This document shows, in pieces, positions 15,737-24,825 of a stretch of 64,000 nucleotides of DNA; within the stretch, counting starts at the first letter, position 1; every line of letters starts with the position of its first letter. The notes under the pieces were generated by a model. The model was not told where the DNA came from and ran no database searches. It saw only the letters and a program-made list of their open reading frames with translations. The stretch covers positions 62,001 to 126,000 of the forward strand of contig NZ_JAFBFH010000006.1 of the NCBI RefSeq assembly GCF_016909185.1, in the 5' to 3' direction. This DNA is from Siminovitchia thermophila (GTDB taxonomy: Bacteria; Bacillota; Bacilli; Bacillales; Bacillaceae_C). Position numbers and translations under genes: made by a program.

Positions 15737-17482
15737 GTGGACTTGAGTATGTATACAACAAGTAGAGCATTTCTTGAGGCTTTGCAAGAAGCGGGGGTAT
15801 CATACCTTTTCGCCAATTTTGGCAGTGATCACCCGGCTATGATAGAAGCATTGGCTGATGCCAAAAGAGAAGGTCGAACATTGCCGGAGGTCATCATTTG
15901 TCCACATGAAATGGTCGCGCTCAGTGCCGCCCACGGCTATGCTCAGATAACCGGAGAACCACAGGCAGTCGTTGTCCATGTTGAGTGCGGAACGCAAAAC
16001 TTGGGTGCGGCTATCCATAATGCTTGGAAAGGCCGCGTTCCAGTTCTCATTTTTGCGGGAACCTCACCTATTACGCAAGAAGGAGAGCTTTTAGGAAGCA
16101 GAAATGAATTTATTCACTGGATTCAGGATGTTCCCGATCAACGAGGCATTGTAAGGGGATACATGAAATATGATTATGAAATCAAAACGGGAACGAATCT
16201 AAAACAAATCGTACATCGGGCATTGCAGATTGCCAAGACAAGTCCCCAAGGCCCGGTTTATTTAATAGGTTCACGAGAAGTAATGGAAGCGGAAACCGAA
16301 CCGGTAAGCATCAATCCAGAGCAGTGGGAACCAGTGGCGCCGCGCGGTTTGGCGCCCATGGAAATACAGCCGATAATAGAAGACTTGAAAAAAGCTGTCA
16401 ATCCTCTGGTGGTTACTTCGTATATTGGAAAAAACGAAAGGGCGGTAGAACAATTAATCGCATTTTGTGAAAAATTGGCGATCCCGGTACTTGAGTCTGT
16501 TCCCAATTATATGAACTTCCCGTCTGATAACATACTCCATTGTGGTTATCAGTGGAATACCCCTGCGCAAAATACCGTTCTGGAAGAAGCCGACTTCATT
16601 CTCGTTATTGATAGTGATGTTCCTTGGATTCCCTTTAAAAACAAGCCATCAAGGGATGCTGTCATTTATTATATCGACGAGGACCCATTAAAAGAAGGCA
16701 TGCCGCTATGGTACATTCCCGCAAAACGTTTTTTCGCCGCTGATGCGGAAATAGCCCTTCAGCAATTAAACGCGGCCTTGCTTACAACCGACATTCATAG
16801 GGAGCAAGTTATAAACCGAAGACAGCGGATCAAAGAATATCATGATGCGATGCGCGGGAAACAGGTTGCCGCGGAGAAATATCCAAAAGATGTTATTACG
16901 CCCGAATATCTGTTGGCGGCGATCCGGGAATTATGTGATGAGGACACCATCATAACCAATGAGTTAATTTCAAGTTATGAAGTATCGTATACCCATTTGA
17001 ACCGGAAGAAGCCCGGTTCCATATTGGGCAGCGGGGCTGGGGGACTTGGCTGGAATGGAGGCGCGGCCATAGGAGCCAAGCTTGCAGCCCCTTCCAAAAC
17101 AGTGATCAACTTAATTGGTGATGGGTGCTATCTGTTTAGTGTACCTTCTTCCGTCCATTGGATTTCCCGTAAATATAAGTTGCCCTTTCTTACAGTTATT
17201 TTTAATAACAGGGGCTGGAAATCTCCCAAACTTTCTACTCTGGGTGTTCACCCTGACGGGATTGCCAAGCAAATGAATGAGTTCTTTGTAGATTTTACGC
17301 CGCATGCAGATCTTTCGAAAATCGCGGAAGCAGCAGGAGGAGCCTATGCAAAAAAGGTTACAAGACCGGAAGAAGTGAAAGCAGCGTTAAAAGAGGCGCT
17401 TCAAGCAGTAAAGTCTGGCAGGTCCGCTGTTTTGGATGTCTATTTGCAAGCTATTAATAAAGAAAATGAGGAAGGAGATTGA
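15737..17482 (+). CDS. Thiamine-diphosphate-dependent enzyme (acetolactate synthase / benzoylformate decarboxylase superfamily)
   Basis: 581 aa with the three-domain layout of the superfamily. The N-terminal Pyr domain has the conserved Glu (CPHEMVAL, Glu58) that activates the cofactor. A central domain follows, then the C-terminal PP domain with the ThDP/Mg motif GDG (461-463) ending in NN (490-491). The likely chemistry is decarboxylation of a 2-oxoacid, or carboligation. The next gene, an aldehyde dehydrogenase starting 2 bp after this stop, would oxidise the aldehyde product, as in mandelate-type pathways. Sequence alone does not identify the substrate. The GTG at 15737 is used; ATG at 15749 is an alternative. 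Probably regulated by the divergent LysR protein. Confidence 0.88.
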   Translation: MDLSMYTTSRAFLEALQEAGVSYLFANFGSDHPAMIEALADAKREGRTLPEVIICPHEMVALSAAHGYAQITGEPQAVVVHVECGTQNLGAAIHNAWKGRVPVLIFAGTSPITQEGELLGSRNEFIHWIQDVPDQRGIVRGYMKYDYEIKTGTNLKQIVHRALQIAKTSPQGPVYLIGSREVMEAETEPVSINPEQWEPVAPRGLAPMEIQPIIEDLKKAVNPLVVTSYIGKNERAVEQLIAFCEKLAIPVLESVPNYMNFPSDNILHCGYQWNTPAQNTVLEEADFILVIDSDVPWIPFKNKPSRDAVIYYIDEDPLKEGMPLWYIPAKRFFAADAEIALQQLNAALLTTDIHREQVINRRQRIKEYHDAMRGKQVAAEKYPKDVITPEYLLAAIRELCDEDTIITNELISSYEVSYTHLNRKKPGSILGSGAGGLGWNGGAAIGAKLAAPSKTVINLIGDGCYLFSVPSSVHWISRKYKLPFLTVIFNNRGWKSPKLSTLGVHPDGIAKQMNEFFVDFTPHADLSKIAEAAGGAYAKKVTRPEEVKAALKEALQAVKSGRSAVLDVYLQAINKENEEGD

Positions 17483-17484
17483 GT

Positions 17485-18945
17485 ATGCAGAGCTTTGAGC
17501 AGATGACCCACAGTTTTATCAATGGAGAATGGGTTGCAGGAGACAGCGGGAGAACATATCAGAATATAAATCCTTACGATGGTTCACTGATTGCCGAAAT
17601 GAATATCGCATCCAAGGAGCAACTCCAGGACGCTTTCCAGGTTGCCGAAGAGGCCCAGAAAAGCTGGGCTCGATCTTCGGTTGAGGAACGAAAGCAAGTC
17701 ATTGAAAAAGCAATGGAATACATGAATGAACATCAGGAAGAAATTGTTCAACTCATCAGCAGGGAAACCGGTGGAACGATTTTAAAAGCAAATGTGGAGC
17801 ATCAGCTTGCTGTGGGAGTAATGGCAGAGGCGCTCAACTATGCTCATGAAGTGGGAAAAGCCTGGGAGGTTCCCGGCGGTCCGGAAGGAAAAATCAATAA
17901 GGTTTATCGTCTGCCGCTCGGTGTCATTTCATCCATTTCTCCGTTTAACTTCCCAGTGAATTTGTCGCTTAGAACAATCGTTCCGGCCATCGCGCTTGGA
18001 AATGCGGTTGTGCATAAGCCAGATATCCAAGTGGGCTTGGTTGGCGGTGTCGTACTGGCGAAAGCATTTGAATATGCAGGCCTTCCCCCCGGCGTGTTTA
18101 ACATGTTATTAACCGATATAGAAGAAATTGGAGATGAAATGATAGAAAACCCCGTTCCCCGCCTGATCAGTTTTACGGGCTCTACAGCGGTAGGACGCCG
18201 TATAGGAGAAATAGCAGGAAGGAACTTAAAGAGAGTCGCCTTGGAGCTGGGCGGCAATAGCCCGTTTGTTGTCCTATCAGATGCCAATGTGGATCAGGCA
18301 GTAAACGCATCCATATTCGGAAAATTCATACACCAAGGGCAAATATGTATGATCATTAATCGAATCATCGTTCACAAAGATAAGTATGAGGAATTTGTGG
18401 AAACATTTGCGGCCCGAGCGAAAGAACTTCCATGTGGAAACCCCCAAGATCCACAAACAGTTATTGGCCCGCTGATTAATGAGCAGCAATTGAAAAAAGC
18501 GGCGGGCTATGTAGAGCTGGCTAAAAAAGAAGGAGCCCGGACCGTTCTGGAAGGAAGCATTGAAGGCAATGTGATGACCCCTTTTATCTTTGCCGATGTA
18601 AAAAATGACAGTGATATTGCGCAGACAGAATTATTCGCTCCAATCGCTCTTGTGATAAAAGCGGAGACGGATGAAGAGGCCATAAAAATTGCTGGTGAAA
18701 CGGACCGTGGTTTAAGTTCCGCCATTTTCACCAGCGATTTGGAAAAAGGAGAACGGTATGCCTTGGAACTTGATGCCGGGATGACTCATATCAATGACCA
18801 AACAGTAAACGATGCCCCCAATATTCCCTTTGGCGGCACGAAAGCCAGTGGGCTTGGCCGGTTTGGAAATCCCTGGGTAGTAGAAGAATTTACTAGCGCA
18901 AAATGGGTGTCTGTACAAACGAAAGAAAGGGAATTTGCTTTTTAA
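17485..18945 (+). CDS. NAD(P)-dependent aldehyde dehydrogenase (vanillin/benzaldehyde dehydrogenase-like)
   Basis: 486 aa ALDH. Visible motifs are SPFNFPVNLS (Asn169-type oxyanion residue), FTGSTAVGRRIGE (cofactor loop), LELGGNSPF (general-base Glu) and the catalytic Cys in HQGQICM. The QGQIC-x-x-x-NRIIV context resembles aromatic aldehyde dehydrogenases of the vanillin/benzaldehyde group. The start at 17485 follows AAGGAG by 7 nt and is tightly coupled to the ThDP enzyme. Together they could turn a 2-oxoacid into the carboxylic acid one carbon shorter. The identity of the aldehyde is inference. Confidence 0.9.
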   Translation: MQSFEQMTHSFINGEWVAGDSGRTYQNINPYDGSLIAEMNIASKEQLQDAFQVAEEAQKSWARSSVEERKQVIEKAMEYMNEHQEEIVQLISRETGGTILKANVEHQLAVGVMAEALNYAHEVGKAWEVPGGPEGKINKVYRLPLGVISSISPFNFPVNLSLRTIVPAIALGNAVVHKPDIQVGLVGGVVLAKAFEYAGLPPGVFNMLLTDIEEIGDEMIENPVPRLISFTGSTAVGRRIGEIAGRNLKRVALELGGNSPFVVLSDANVDQAVNASIFGKFIHQGQICMIINRIIVHKDKYEEFVETFAARAKELPCGNPQDPQTVIGPLINEQQLKKAAGYVELAKKEGARTVLEGSIEGNVMTPFIFADVKNDSDIAQTELFAPIALVIKAETDEEAIKIAGETDRGLSSAIFTSDLEKGERYALELDAGMTHINDQTVNDAPNIPFGGTKASGLGRFGNPWVVEEFTSAKWVSVQTKEREFAF

Positions 18946-19012
18946 CCAATAAAAACTTCTATTTTCATATAACAGTTTTAAACTGATCAATTCCCTAGAG
19001 GTGGGAGTAATC

Positions 19013-19870
19013 GTGAAGGTCTCGATCATTGGGGGAGCCGGGACTCTCGGCTCCGCAATTGTTTTTTCGCTTGGGCCAAGTTCGGGAAAGGAATTATGCT
19101 TGCTGGATCTCAATGAACGACTTTTGTTACATCATTTGCTGATCTCCAAAGTGTGTGCCGATAAAGAAATGTCCTAAGGGAGAATGTAGCGATTTGGCAG
19201 GAAGTCATATGATAATGATTATTGCAAGAGTTGAACCGAAACGATGTTGTATCAAACAGGACTTTTTTAAAAGGGAATATCAAGCTCTTTGAGCAATCAA
19301 TGGCAAACAAATGAAGGAATGATGCAAAAGACGCACTGGTGATAACCGCATCCAATCCCGTAGTACACTGAATTATTTTTTATACAAACGCTTTGCTTTC
19401 TCGCCTGGCAAATACGTTACATGATTCTCTCCAGTTTGAAGGTTTTATTAGGGGTGTTCAGGTGGGGAACCGATATACAGCCCGGTAATCGGGGAGCTTG
19501 GGAGTTCTCAAGGTCCTTTGTTTAGCAAAGTGCCAGTAGATTGGAAACAAACAGTCATAGCAAAAGAAGACAAAGAAAAGATGAACGCTTGTTTAAGAGA
19601 CTTCTTCATTTAAACATAAATCGTACGATTGGATGGGCAACTGCTTCCTCATGGCACGGATCATAGAAGATTATCTGCTACTTGAAGAAAAAGTCGATAC
19701 GTTAGGGTCTGTTCTATTAAATGATCCATACGGCATTCATGATGTCAGTAGTGGAGCACCTGTCACAATGAGCCGACAAAGGAATCGAATTCATTCATGA
19801 ATGGAAACGGAGCTATCGGGAGCTGATTGATTACCAACATTCGGCACAAAAATAAAGGAATTAAGCGAGT
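19013..19870 (+). pseudogene. Lactate/malate dehydrogenase family pseudogene
   Basis: A GTG with a GGTGGGAG ribosome site starts a Rossmann segment (VKVSIIGGAGTLGSAIVFSL) that hits a stop at 19175-19177. Later pieces of the same family appear in other frames: VIGELGSSQGPLFS at about 19482 (the catalytic-His motif GEHG now reads GELG), IGWATASSWHG at about 19632, and DYLLLEEKVDTLGSVLL, then a terminal IEFIHEWKRSYRELI near 19790. Several frameshifts and internal deletions make it non-functional. It sits between the ThDP/ALDH operon and a TRAP transporter, so a 2-hydroxyacid dehydrogenase was probably once part of this pathway. Confidence 0.8.
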
Positions 19871-19944
19871 CCATTACACATTCATAGGGCCATTTTTTCT
19901 GATCCAATCATTTTAGTTCCATATACAGGAATAATGCGCTCATT

Positions 19945-19958
19945 TGTAACCGCTATCA
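19945..19958 (+). promoter_or_regulatory. cre box (CcpA site) before the first DctPQM operon
   Basis: TGTAACCGCTATCA matches the cre consensus at every fixed position. A TATAAT -10 candidate (19963-19968) follows, with only a weak -35, so the cre box probably overlaps the promoter. Confidence 0.7.
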
Positions 19959-19994
19959 CAGCTATAATCAAATAAAATGAGGAGGATTTAGGTT

Positions 19995-21035
19995 ATGAGA
20001 AAAAAGCTCATTTTTAAGCTGTTGCTATCTTCTATCATTTTGGTCATGTTGTCAGGGTGCGGCCAATATTCAGCAAGCAATACTTCCAATGACAAAAAAG
20101 GAAGTAATCAATCCTCATCTGTAAGTAAGGCCACTTACCAGTTTAAGCTTGGTCACCAGGCTCCTGAAAATTCAAACTACCAGAAGTTTTCCCAGTTGTT
20201 TAAAGAAAAGCTGGAGAAAAAGACGGATGGAAATGCAAGCGTTTCCATTTATCCCTTTAGACAATTAGGGGCGGATCGCGAATTGCTTGAGGCTATGCAA
20301 TTACAAACACTTGACTTTGGCGTCATTAGCGGACCGCCGGTTTCACAATTTGCCCCGCAAGTGTCGCTAGTAGACTTGCCTTTTCTATTCAATGATTGGG
20401 AACATGTAAATCAATTTGTATTTTCTGATGCTGGAAAAGAGTTTATGGGCTTAACAGAGGATGCGAATTTAAAAATGTTGGGAGTTATGAACAGAGGATT
20501 TCGTCACGTTACGAATAATAAAGGACCTATTGAAACAATCGAAGATTTTCAAGGTCTGTCCATACGGGTCATTGAAAGTGATTTTTATACTGCTTCATAC
20601 AAGGCATTGGAAGCAAACCCGCAACAAATGAACTGGGGAGATGCGTATACGGGGCTTGAACAAGGGGCAATCGATGCGCAAGAAAATACGTTGGATATCA
20701 TTCATGATGAAAAAGTGGATGAAGTTCAAAAATATGTTTCCAAGACAGGCATCCATTTTGTCTTTGCTTATTTAATGGCGAGCAAGCCGATATTGGACAA
20801 TCTTCCGGATGAAATACAACAGGTAGTGATGGAAGCCGCCGCCGAGGCCGGACAAGAAATTTCTAAAGAAAATGAAGCCAACGATGAAAAGTATGAGGAA
20901 ATCTTAAAAGAAAAAGGCATGGAGATCAACGATTTTGACAGGGGCCAGTTTGATGGGAAATTTGATGAAGTATATGAACTTTACACAAAAAAATATGGCG
21001 ACGACTTACTAAAAAAGATTCAATCTATTGAATAA
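19995..21035 (+). CDS. TRAP transporter substrate-binding lipoprotein (DctP family)
   Basis: 346 aa binding protein of a tripartite ATP-independent periplasmic-type transporter. The signal peptide ends in LSGC (lipobox Cys near residue 22). The DctP core is clear: SIYPFRQLGADRELLEAMQ (residues 78-96), FQGLSIRVIES with the conserved ligand-binding Arg near residue 195, and GAIDAQENTLDII. It is followed by DctQ and DctM genes. The ligand is a carboxylate by family precedent. GAGGATTTAGG precedes the ATG. Confidence 0.95.
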   Translation: MRKKLIFKLLLSSIILVMLSGCGQYSASNTSNDKKGSNQSSSVSKATYQFKLGHQAPENSNYQKFSQLFKEKLEKKTDGNASVSIYPFRQLGADRELLEAMQLQTLDFGVISGPPVSQFAPQVSLVDLPFLFNDWEHVNQFVFSDAGKEFMGLTEDANLKMLGVMNRGFRHVTNNKGPIETIEDFQGLSIRVIESDFYTASYKALEANPQQMNWGDAYTGLEQGAIDAQENTLDIIHDEKVDEVQKYVSKTGIHFVFAYLMASKPILDNLPDEIQQVVMEAAAEAGQEISKENEANDEKYEEILKEKGMEINDFDRGQFDGKFDEVYELYTKKYGDDLLKKIQSIE

Positions 21036-21045
21036 GTCAACCGGA

Positions 21046-21172
21046 GCTAACCGAAAAGTCATATTGCAGCTTGAAAACTAAAAAAACAAAACCCAAGAAT
21101 GCTGTAAAATCAACATTCTTGGGCTTTGAATTTTAGTTGATTACTCTACATGAGACTTTTTAGACAGGCCCC
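21046..21172 (-). mobile_element. Small MITE-like element with long hairpin (copy 1)
   Basis: The ends are CCGAAAAGT and ACTTTTTAGACAG. The centre is a perfect stem (CCCAAGAATG/CATTCTTGGG) around CTGTAAAATCAA, with T-rich flanks. A second copy in the opposite orientation lies at 43795-43923. Placed between dctP and dctQ genes, it can act as a partial terminator within the operon. Confidence 0.6.
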
Positions 21173-21202
21173 TTATTTTGAATATATAGGGAGTTGGCAG
21201 TG

Positions 21203-21697
21203 ATGAAGAAAATAATGGATAAGATCAGCGATGGGATAGATATGGTGACCAGAGCATTCATTACTTCTCTTTTGTTCATGATGACGATTGTGTTAGCCAT
21301 TCATATTGTTTTACGTTACTTTTTTCAAGGAGGCATTCTTTGGTCTGATGAATTATCTCGTTTTGCAATGATTGGCATCGTCTATCTCGGGGCAGCCTCC
21401 GCCACCCGCGACAACACTCATATTACGGTTTCCATTTTTGAAGACAGATGGCCAAGCTTGCGCAAGTGGCTCACTCCTGTTCAAGGGGCCGTGATGATTG
21501 CTTATTCCTTTTTTCTTATTATTTTTGGAATTCAAGCTCTTGAAGTTGTTGGTACACAAAGCTCGGCGAATATCGGGATTTCAATGGGGTGGATCTATTC
21601 GGTTATTCCAATATCTGCTGTTATCATGATGATTCATATATTGGCGAAAATAGGTGCAAAACGACATGCCGCGACAGAGGAGGAACAATTATGGTAG
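21203..21697 (+). CDS. TRAP transporter small permease (DctQ family)
   Basis: 164 aa membrane protein with four hydrophobic segments, the DctQ layout. Family signature residues are visible: VLRYFFQGGILWSDELSRF and YLGAASATRDNTHI. It forms the permease with the DctM protein, whose gene overlaps its 3' end. The ATG at 21203 is taken as the start (AGGGAG upstream); GTG 21200 and TTG 21194 are possible. It is separated from the binding-protein gene by a hairpin element. Confidence 0.92.
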   Translation: MKKIMDKISDGIDMVTRAFITSLLFMMTIVLAIHIVLRYFFQGGILWSDELSRFAMIGIVYLGAASATRDNTHITVSIFEDRWPSLRKWLTPVQGAVMIAYSFFLIIFGIQALEVVGTQSSANIGISMGWIYSVIPISAVIMMIHILAKIGAKRHAATEEEQLW

Positions 21698-22962
21698 CCA
21701 TGTTTTTTATCTTAACAGTTGTGTTCTTTTTACTCGGTGTTCCGATGGCAATCACAATCGGTTTTTCATCTATTATTTACATAATCATAGCTGATATAAC
21801 ACCAACCATTGTGATCCAGCGTTTATTTTCCGGTGTAGATGTGTCAGCTTTGATGGCCATTCCCTTTTTCATCCTGGCGGGAAATCTGATGCTCACTGGA
21901 GGATTGGCTCAAAGAATTTTGGATTTAGCGAATTCTATTGTGGGCAAAATGACAGGTGGTCTGGCATTGGTAACGATACTTGGGTGCATGTTTTTTGCGG
22001 CTATTTCGGGAAGCTCTATCGCAACAGCTGCGGCACTTGGCACCTTGATGATCCCGGCAATGGTCGAAAAAGGTTATGACCGCGGCTTTGCCACCGCGAT
22101 TGTGTCTACGGCAAGTCCTATGGGGGTTATCATACCGCCCAGTATCTCTTTAATTATTTATGGCAGTCTTTCGGGGGCCTCTATATCAGATTTATATGTA
22201 GCCGGTTTGCCGGCAGGACTGATCGTTGGCATCTCGCTGATGATCGTCGTTTATATCATTTCAAAGAAACGAGGTTATAAAGGAAGCAATGCGCCATTTA
22301 CCTTTAGTCAATTTTTGAAAGCATTAAAACGTTCTCTATGGGCATTGGGCACACCACTTATATTATTGGGCGGAGTGTTTTTGGGCATTTTTACCCCGAC
22401 AGAGTCCGGGGTCATAGCTGTCGTTTATGCAACGATTGTCGGCTTTTTCATTTATAAAGAATTAAAGATGAAAGATGTATGGAAAATTTTTTTAGATTCC
22501 TCTAAATCTACAGCTACGATCATGTTTGTGATTGCCAATGCCGCATTATTTGCCTATGTCTTGGCTTATGAAAACATTCCAAACACAATTGTCAGCAGTT
22601 TCTTGTCATTGTCGGAAAATCCGATTGTTATTTTATTAATCATCAATGTCATTTTGCTTTTTTTTGGCGCTTTTATGGATACAATGGCGATTCTAGTTAT
22701 CGTTGTTCCTATGTTTCTCCCGATTATCCATATGCTTGGGATTGATCCAGTCATTTTTGGCATCATTGTGGTAGTCAATACCGCCATTGGAATGGCAACA
22801 CCGCCGTTTGGGGCCACGCTTCTCATCTCATCGAACATAGGAAAGTCGCCGCTTTTGACAGTATCCCGTCATTCTGGATGGATGTTGCTGGCTTTAATAG
22901 TCGCATTGTTGGTCATCACCTATATTCCTGTTTTGGTCATGTTCCCTATTTGGGGCTTTTGA
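21691..22962 (+). CDS. TRAP transporter large permease (DctM family)
   Basis: 423 aa with about 12 TM segments, the ion-coupled translocating subunit. The N-terminus FFLLGVPMAITIG and the patches FAAISGSSIATAAALGT and IIPPSISLIIYG are typical. The ATG at 21691 follows GGAGGAACAATT and overlaps the DctQ stop, so the two are translationally coupled. A terminator follows at 22970. Confidence 0.94.
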   Translation: MVAMFFILTVVFFLLGVPMAITIGFSSIIYIIIADITPTIVIQRLFSGVDVSALMAIPFFILAGNLMLTGGLAQRILDLANSIVGKMTGGLALVTILGCMFFAAISGSSIATAAALGTLMIPAMVEKGYDRGFATAIVSTASPMGVIIPPSISLIIYGSLSGASISDLYVAGLPAGLIVGISLMIVVYIISKKRGYKGSNAPFTFSQFLKALKRSLWALGTPLILLGGVFLGIFTPTESGVIAVVYATIVGFFIYKELKMKDVWKIFLDSSKSTATIMFVIANAALFAYVLAYENIPNTIVSSFLSLSENPIVILLIINVILLFFGAFMDTMAILVIVVPMFLPIIHMLGIDPVIFGIIVVVNTAIGMATPPFGATLLISSNIGKSPLLTVSRHSGWMLLALIVALLVITYIPVLVMFPIWGF

Positions 22963-22969
22963 TGGAAGG

Positions 22970-22997
22970 CCTGCCTCCATTTTTCGGGCAGGTTTTT
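22970..22997 (+). terminator. Terminator of the first DctPQM operon
   Basis: CCTGCC and GGCAGG pair across an 11 nt loop and are followed by TTTTT. Confidence 0.7.
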
Positions 22998-23032
22998 ATC
23001 TAAAAATGATAAATTGATAAGGAGACGGAAAG

Positions 23033-23962
23033 ATGAATATTGCCATTGTGGGTGCCGGAGCAATGGGATGCCGGTTTGGGGCTGCGCTGTTTACAGCCGG
23101 TTATGAGGTGATCCTTGTTGATCGTTGGCAAGCTCATGTGGAACAGATTAACCAATACGGGTTGAGCGTAGAAAATGAGGATGGAGTTCATCAAGTACGT
23201 ATAAAGGCAGTCGCTCCGGAATGCATAAACACTCCTATCGATTTGATCATCGTTTTTACAAAGTCAGTTGATACTGAAGACATGATGGCAAGATGCCAAG
23301 CTATCATAGACGAAGACACGAGCATCTTAACGTTGCAAAATGGCATAGGAAATTTGGATATATTGGCGCGCTATGTTCAAGAAGAGCAGCTGTTTGCCGG
23401 AACGACAACGTATGCGGCAAATTTACAAGGGCCGGGGAGTGTTGCGGCATTTGGCTCTGGCTATAGTGAAATCATGCATATGGGTGGAAAAAGGAAAAAC
23501 GGCGCCGAACAGATCGTTTCCCTGTTTCAGCAAGCAGGTTTACATGCCGGTGTGTCGGAAAATGTCATCAAAAGTATATGGGAAAAAGCGGCCTTTAATT
23601 CAATCTTAAATCCTCTTTGTACGCTGACATTAAGCTCGGTTGCCCAAGTTGGTTCATATTCAGGCATTTCCGAAGTCATTGATGGAATGCTAAATGAAAT
23701 AGATCTTGTCGCCAAAGCGGAACAGGTTGATTTTGATAAGGAAAAGGTAAAGCAAACCATATATCGTGTATGTCATCCCTCTATGTCCGGAAATCATTAT
23801 TCCTCTATGTATTATGATATTCAAAATAGGCGTAAGACAGAGGTTGATTTTCTAAATGGAGCCATATGGGCAAGGGCGAAAAAACATCATATACAAGTCC
23901 CGCACCTATCACTTCTCTATCATTTGATGAAAATCCTTGAGCAGAGCGCGTGTAGGAGCTGA
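23033..23962 (+). CDS. Ketopantoate reductase (ApbA/PanE) family protein
   Basis: 309 aa. The N-terminal NADP-binding Rossmann motif is IVGAGAMGCRFGAAL (residues 4-18). The family pattern TKSVDTEDM and the second-domain catalytic Lys motif (SIWEKAAFNS, residues 184-193) are present. Canonical PanE reduces 2-dehydropantoate for CoA synthesis. Here the gene follows a TRAP transporter in a catabolic block, so reduction of another 2-oxoacid is plausible, possibly replacing the decayed lactate/malate dehydrogenase upstream. That role is inference. Confidence 0.88.
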   Translation: MNIAIVGAGAMGCRFGAALFTAGYEVILVDRWQAHVEQINQYGLSVENEDGVHQVRIKAVAPECINTPIDLIIVFTKSVDTEDMMARCQAIIDEDTSILTLQNGIGNLDILARYVQEEQLFAGTTTYAANLQGPGSVAAFGSGYSEIMHMGGKRKNGAEQIVSLFQQAGLHAGVSENVIKSIWEKAAFNSILNPLCTLTLSSVAQVGSYSGISEVIDGMLNEIDLVAKAEQVDFDKEKVKQTIYRVCHPSMSGNHYSSMYYDIQNRRKTEVDFLNGAIWARAKKHHIQVPHLSLLYHLMKILEQSACRS

Positions 23963-24095
23963 TGGTTAAACGTTTTACAAAACTACTAAACACATAGGTA
24001 CTATGAAGATGTAAAAGGTTTATTGTACAACTTGCATGGCAAGCCCCGTGTGAGTGAAAGCGCATGAATCAAACAATAAAGTAGAGAAAGGATAA

Positions 24096-24518
24096 ATGAA
24101 CATGAAAAACATACATACAATCAAGGTGGCCTTTGGAGATACAGATGCGGCCGGGATCGTCTTTTATCCAAATTTTTATCGCTGGATGGATCAGGCCGCT
24201 CACGAGTTGGTCGGAGCGGCACTGATGCCTGTATCAAAGTTGCAAAAAGAGAAGAACATCATTTTGCCATTATTGGAAACTTTTTGCCAGTTTAAGTCTC
24301 CTTTATTTTTTGAGGATTTGGTAGAAGTCCATTCACAAATCATTGACATGAAAGAGAAAGTATTTAAAGTAGAACATGTATTTCAGAGGGAGAACAAGAT
24401 TGTTGCCAAGGGCTATGAGGTGAGGGCTTGGACGTCGATTGAAAATAGTCAGCCGAAAGCCGTACCGATTCCAAAAGAAGCACAAGAAGCATTTGGATTT
24501 TTTAAACGCGAAAAATAA
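24096..24518 (+). CDS. Acyl-CoA thioesterase (4HBT / YbgC family, hotdog fold)
   Basis: 140 aa hotdog-fold protein. The family active-site segment FGDTDAAGIVFYPNFYRWMD (residues 13-32) has the catalytic Asp. It hydrolyses an acyl- or aryl-CoA thioester; 4-hydroxybenzoyl-CoA thioesterases are the family's type members. It lies near a CoA ligase and a monooxygenase, which suits aromatic catabolism, but the substrate cannot be told. The ribosome site is AGAAAGGA; ATG 24102 is an alternative start. Confidence 0.88.
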   Translation: MNMKNIHTIKVAFGDTDAAGIVFYPNFYRWMDQAAHELVGAALMPVSKLQKEKNIILPLLETFCQFKSPLFFEDLVEVHSQIIDMKEKVFKVEHVFQRENKIVAKGYEVRAWTSIENSQPKAVPIPKEAQEAFGFFKREK

Positions 24519-24555
24519 AAGGAGTCTTTTGGCAACATTTGGGAGCGCGTAAAAT

Positions 24556-24825
24556 GGGCTGGGGCATAAGCAAATAAGAAATAGCAAAAGCCGAACAATT
24601 CGTTTAAAATTGTTCGGTTTATTTGTGTTTAGAAAAACTTGGCTTGTCGCCAAGCTTTTAGCGAAAGCCATCGTTTTTCTTATACTATAAACCATAAACC
24701 ATAAACATTTTATACTCTCTTATAGTGTAAAAAAATCCCTATCATCGCTACATCAGCATATTTCGCTTTCCGCAGGTCTCTTCATCTTCCTGGGAAAGCA
24801 AAGGTCGCTTTTGAGGTCTACTTAT
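24556..24825 (-). mobile_element. MITE-like repeat, truncated copy
   Basis: It begins GGGCTGGGGCATAAGCAAATA, the inverted equivalent of the right end of the element at 4328-4893. It keeps the GCTTTTAGCG, AATCCCTATCATCGCTAC and CTTTCCGCAGGTCTCTTC segments of that element's right half. The other end is missing where a tandem array begins. Confidence 0.55.
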
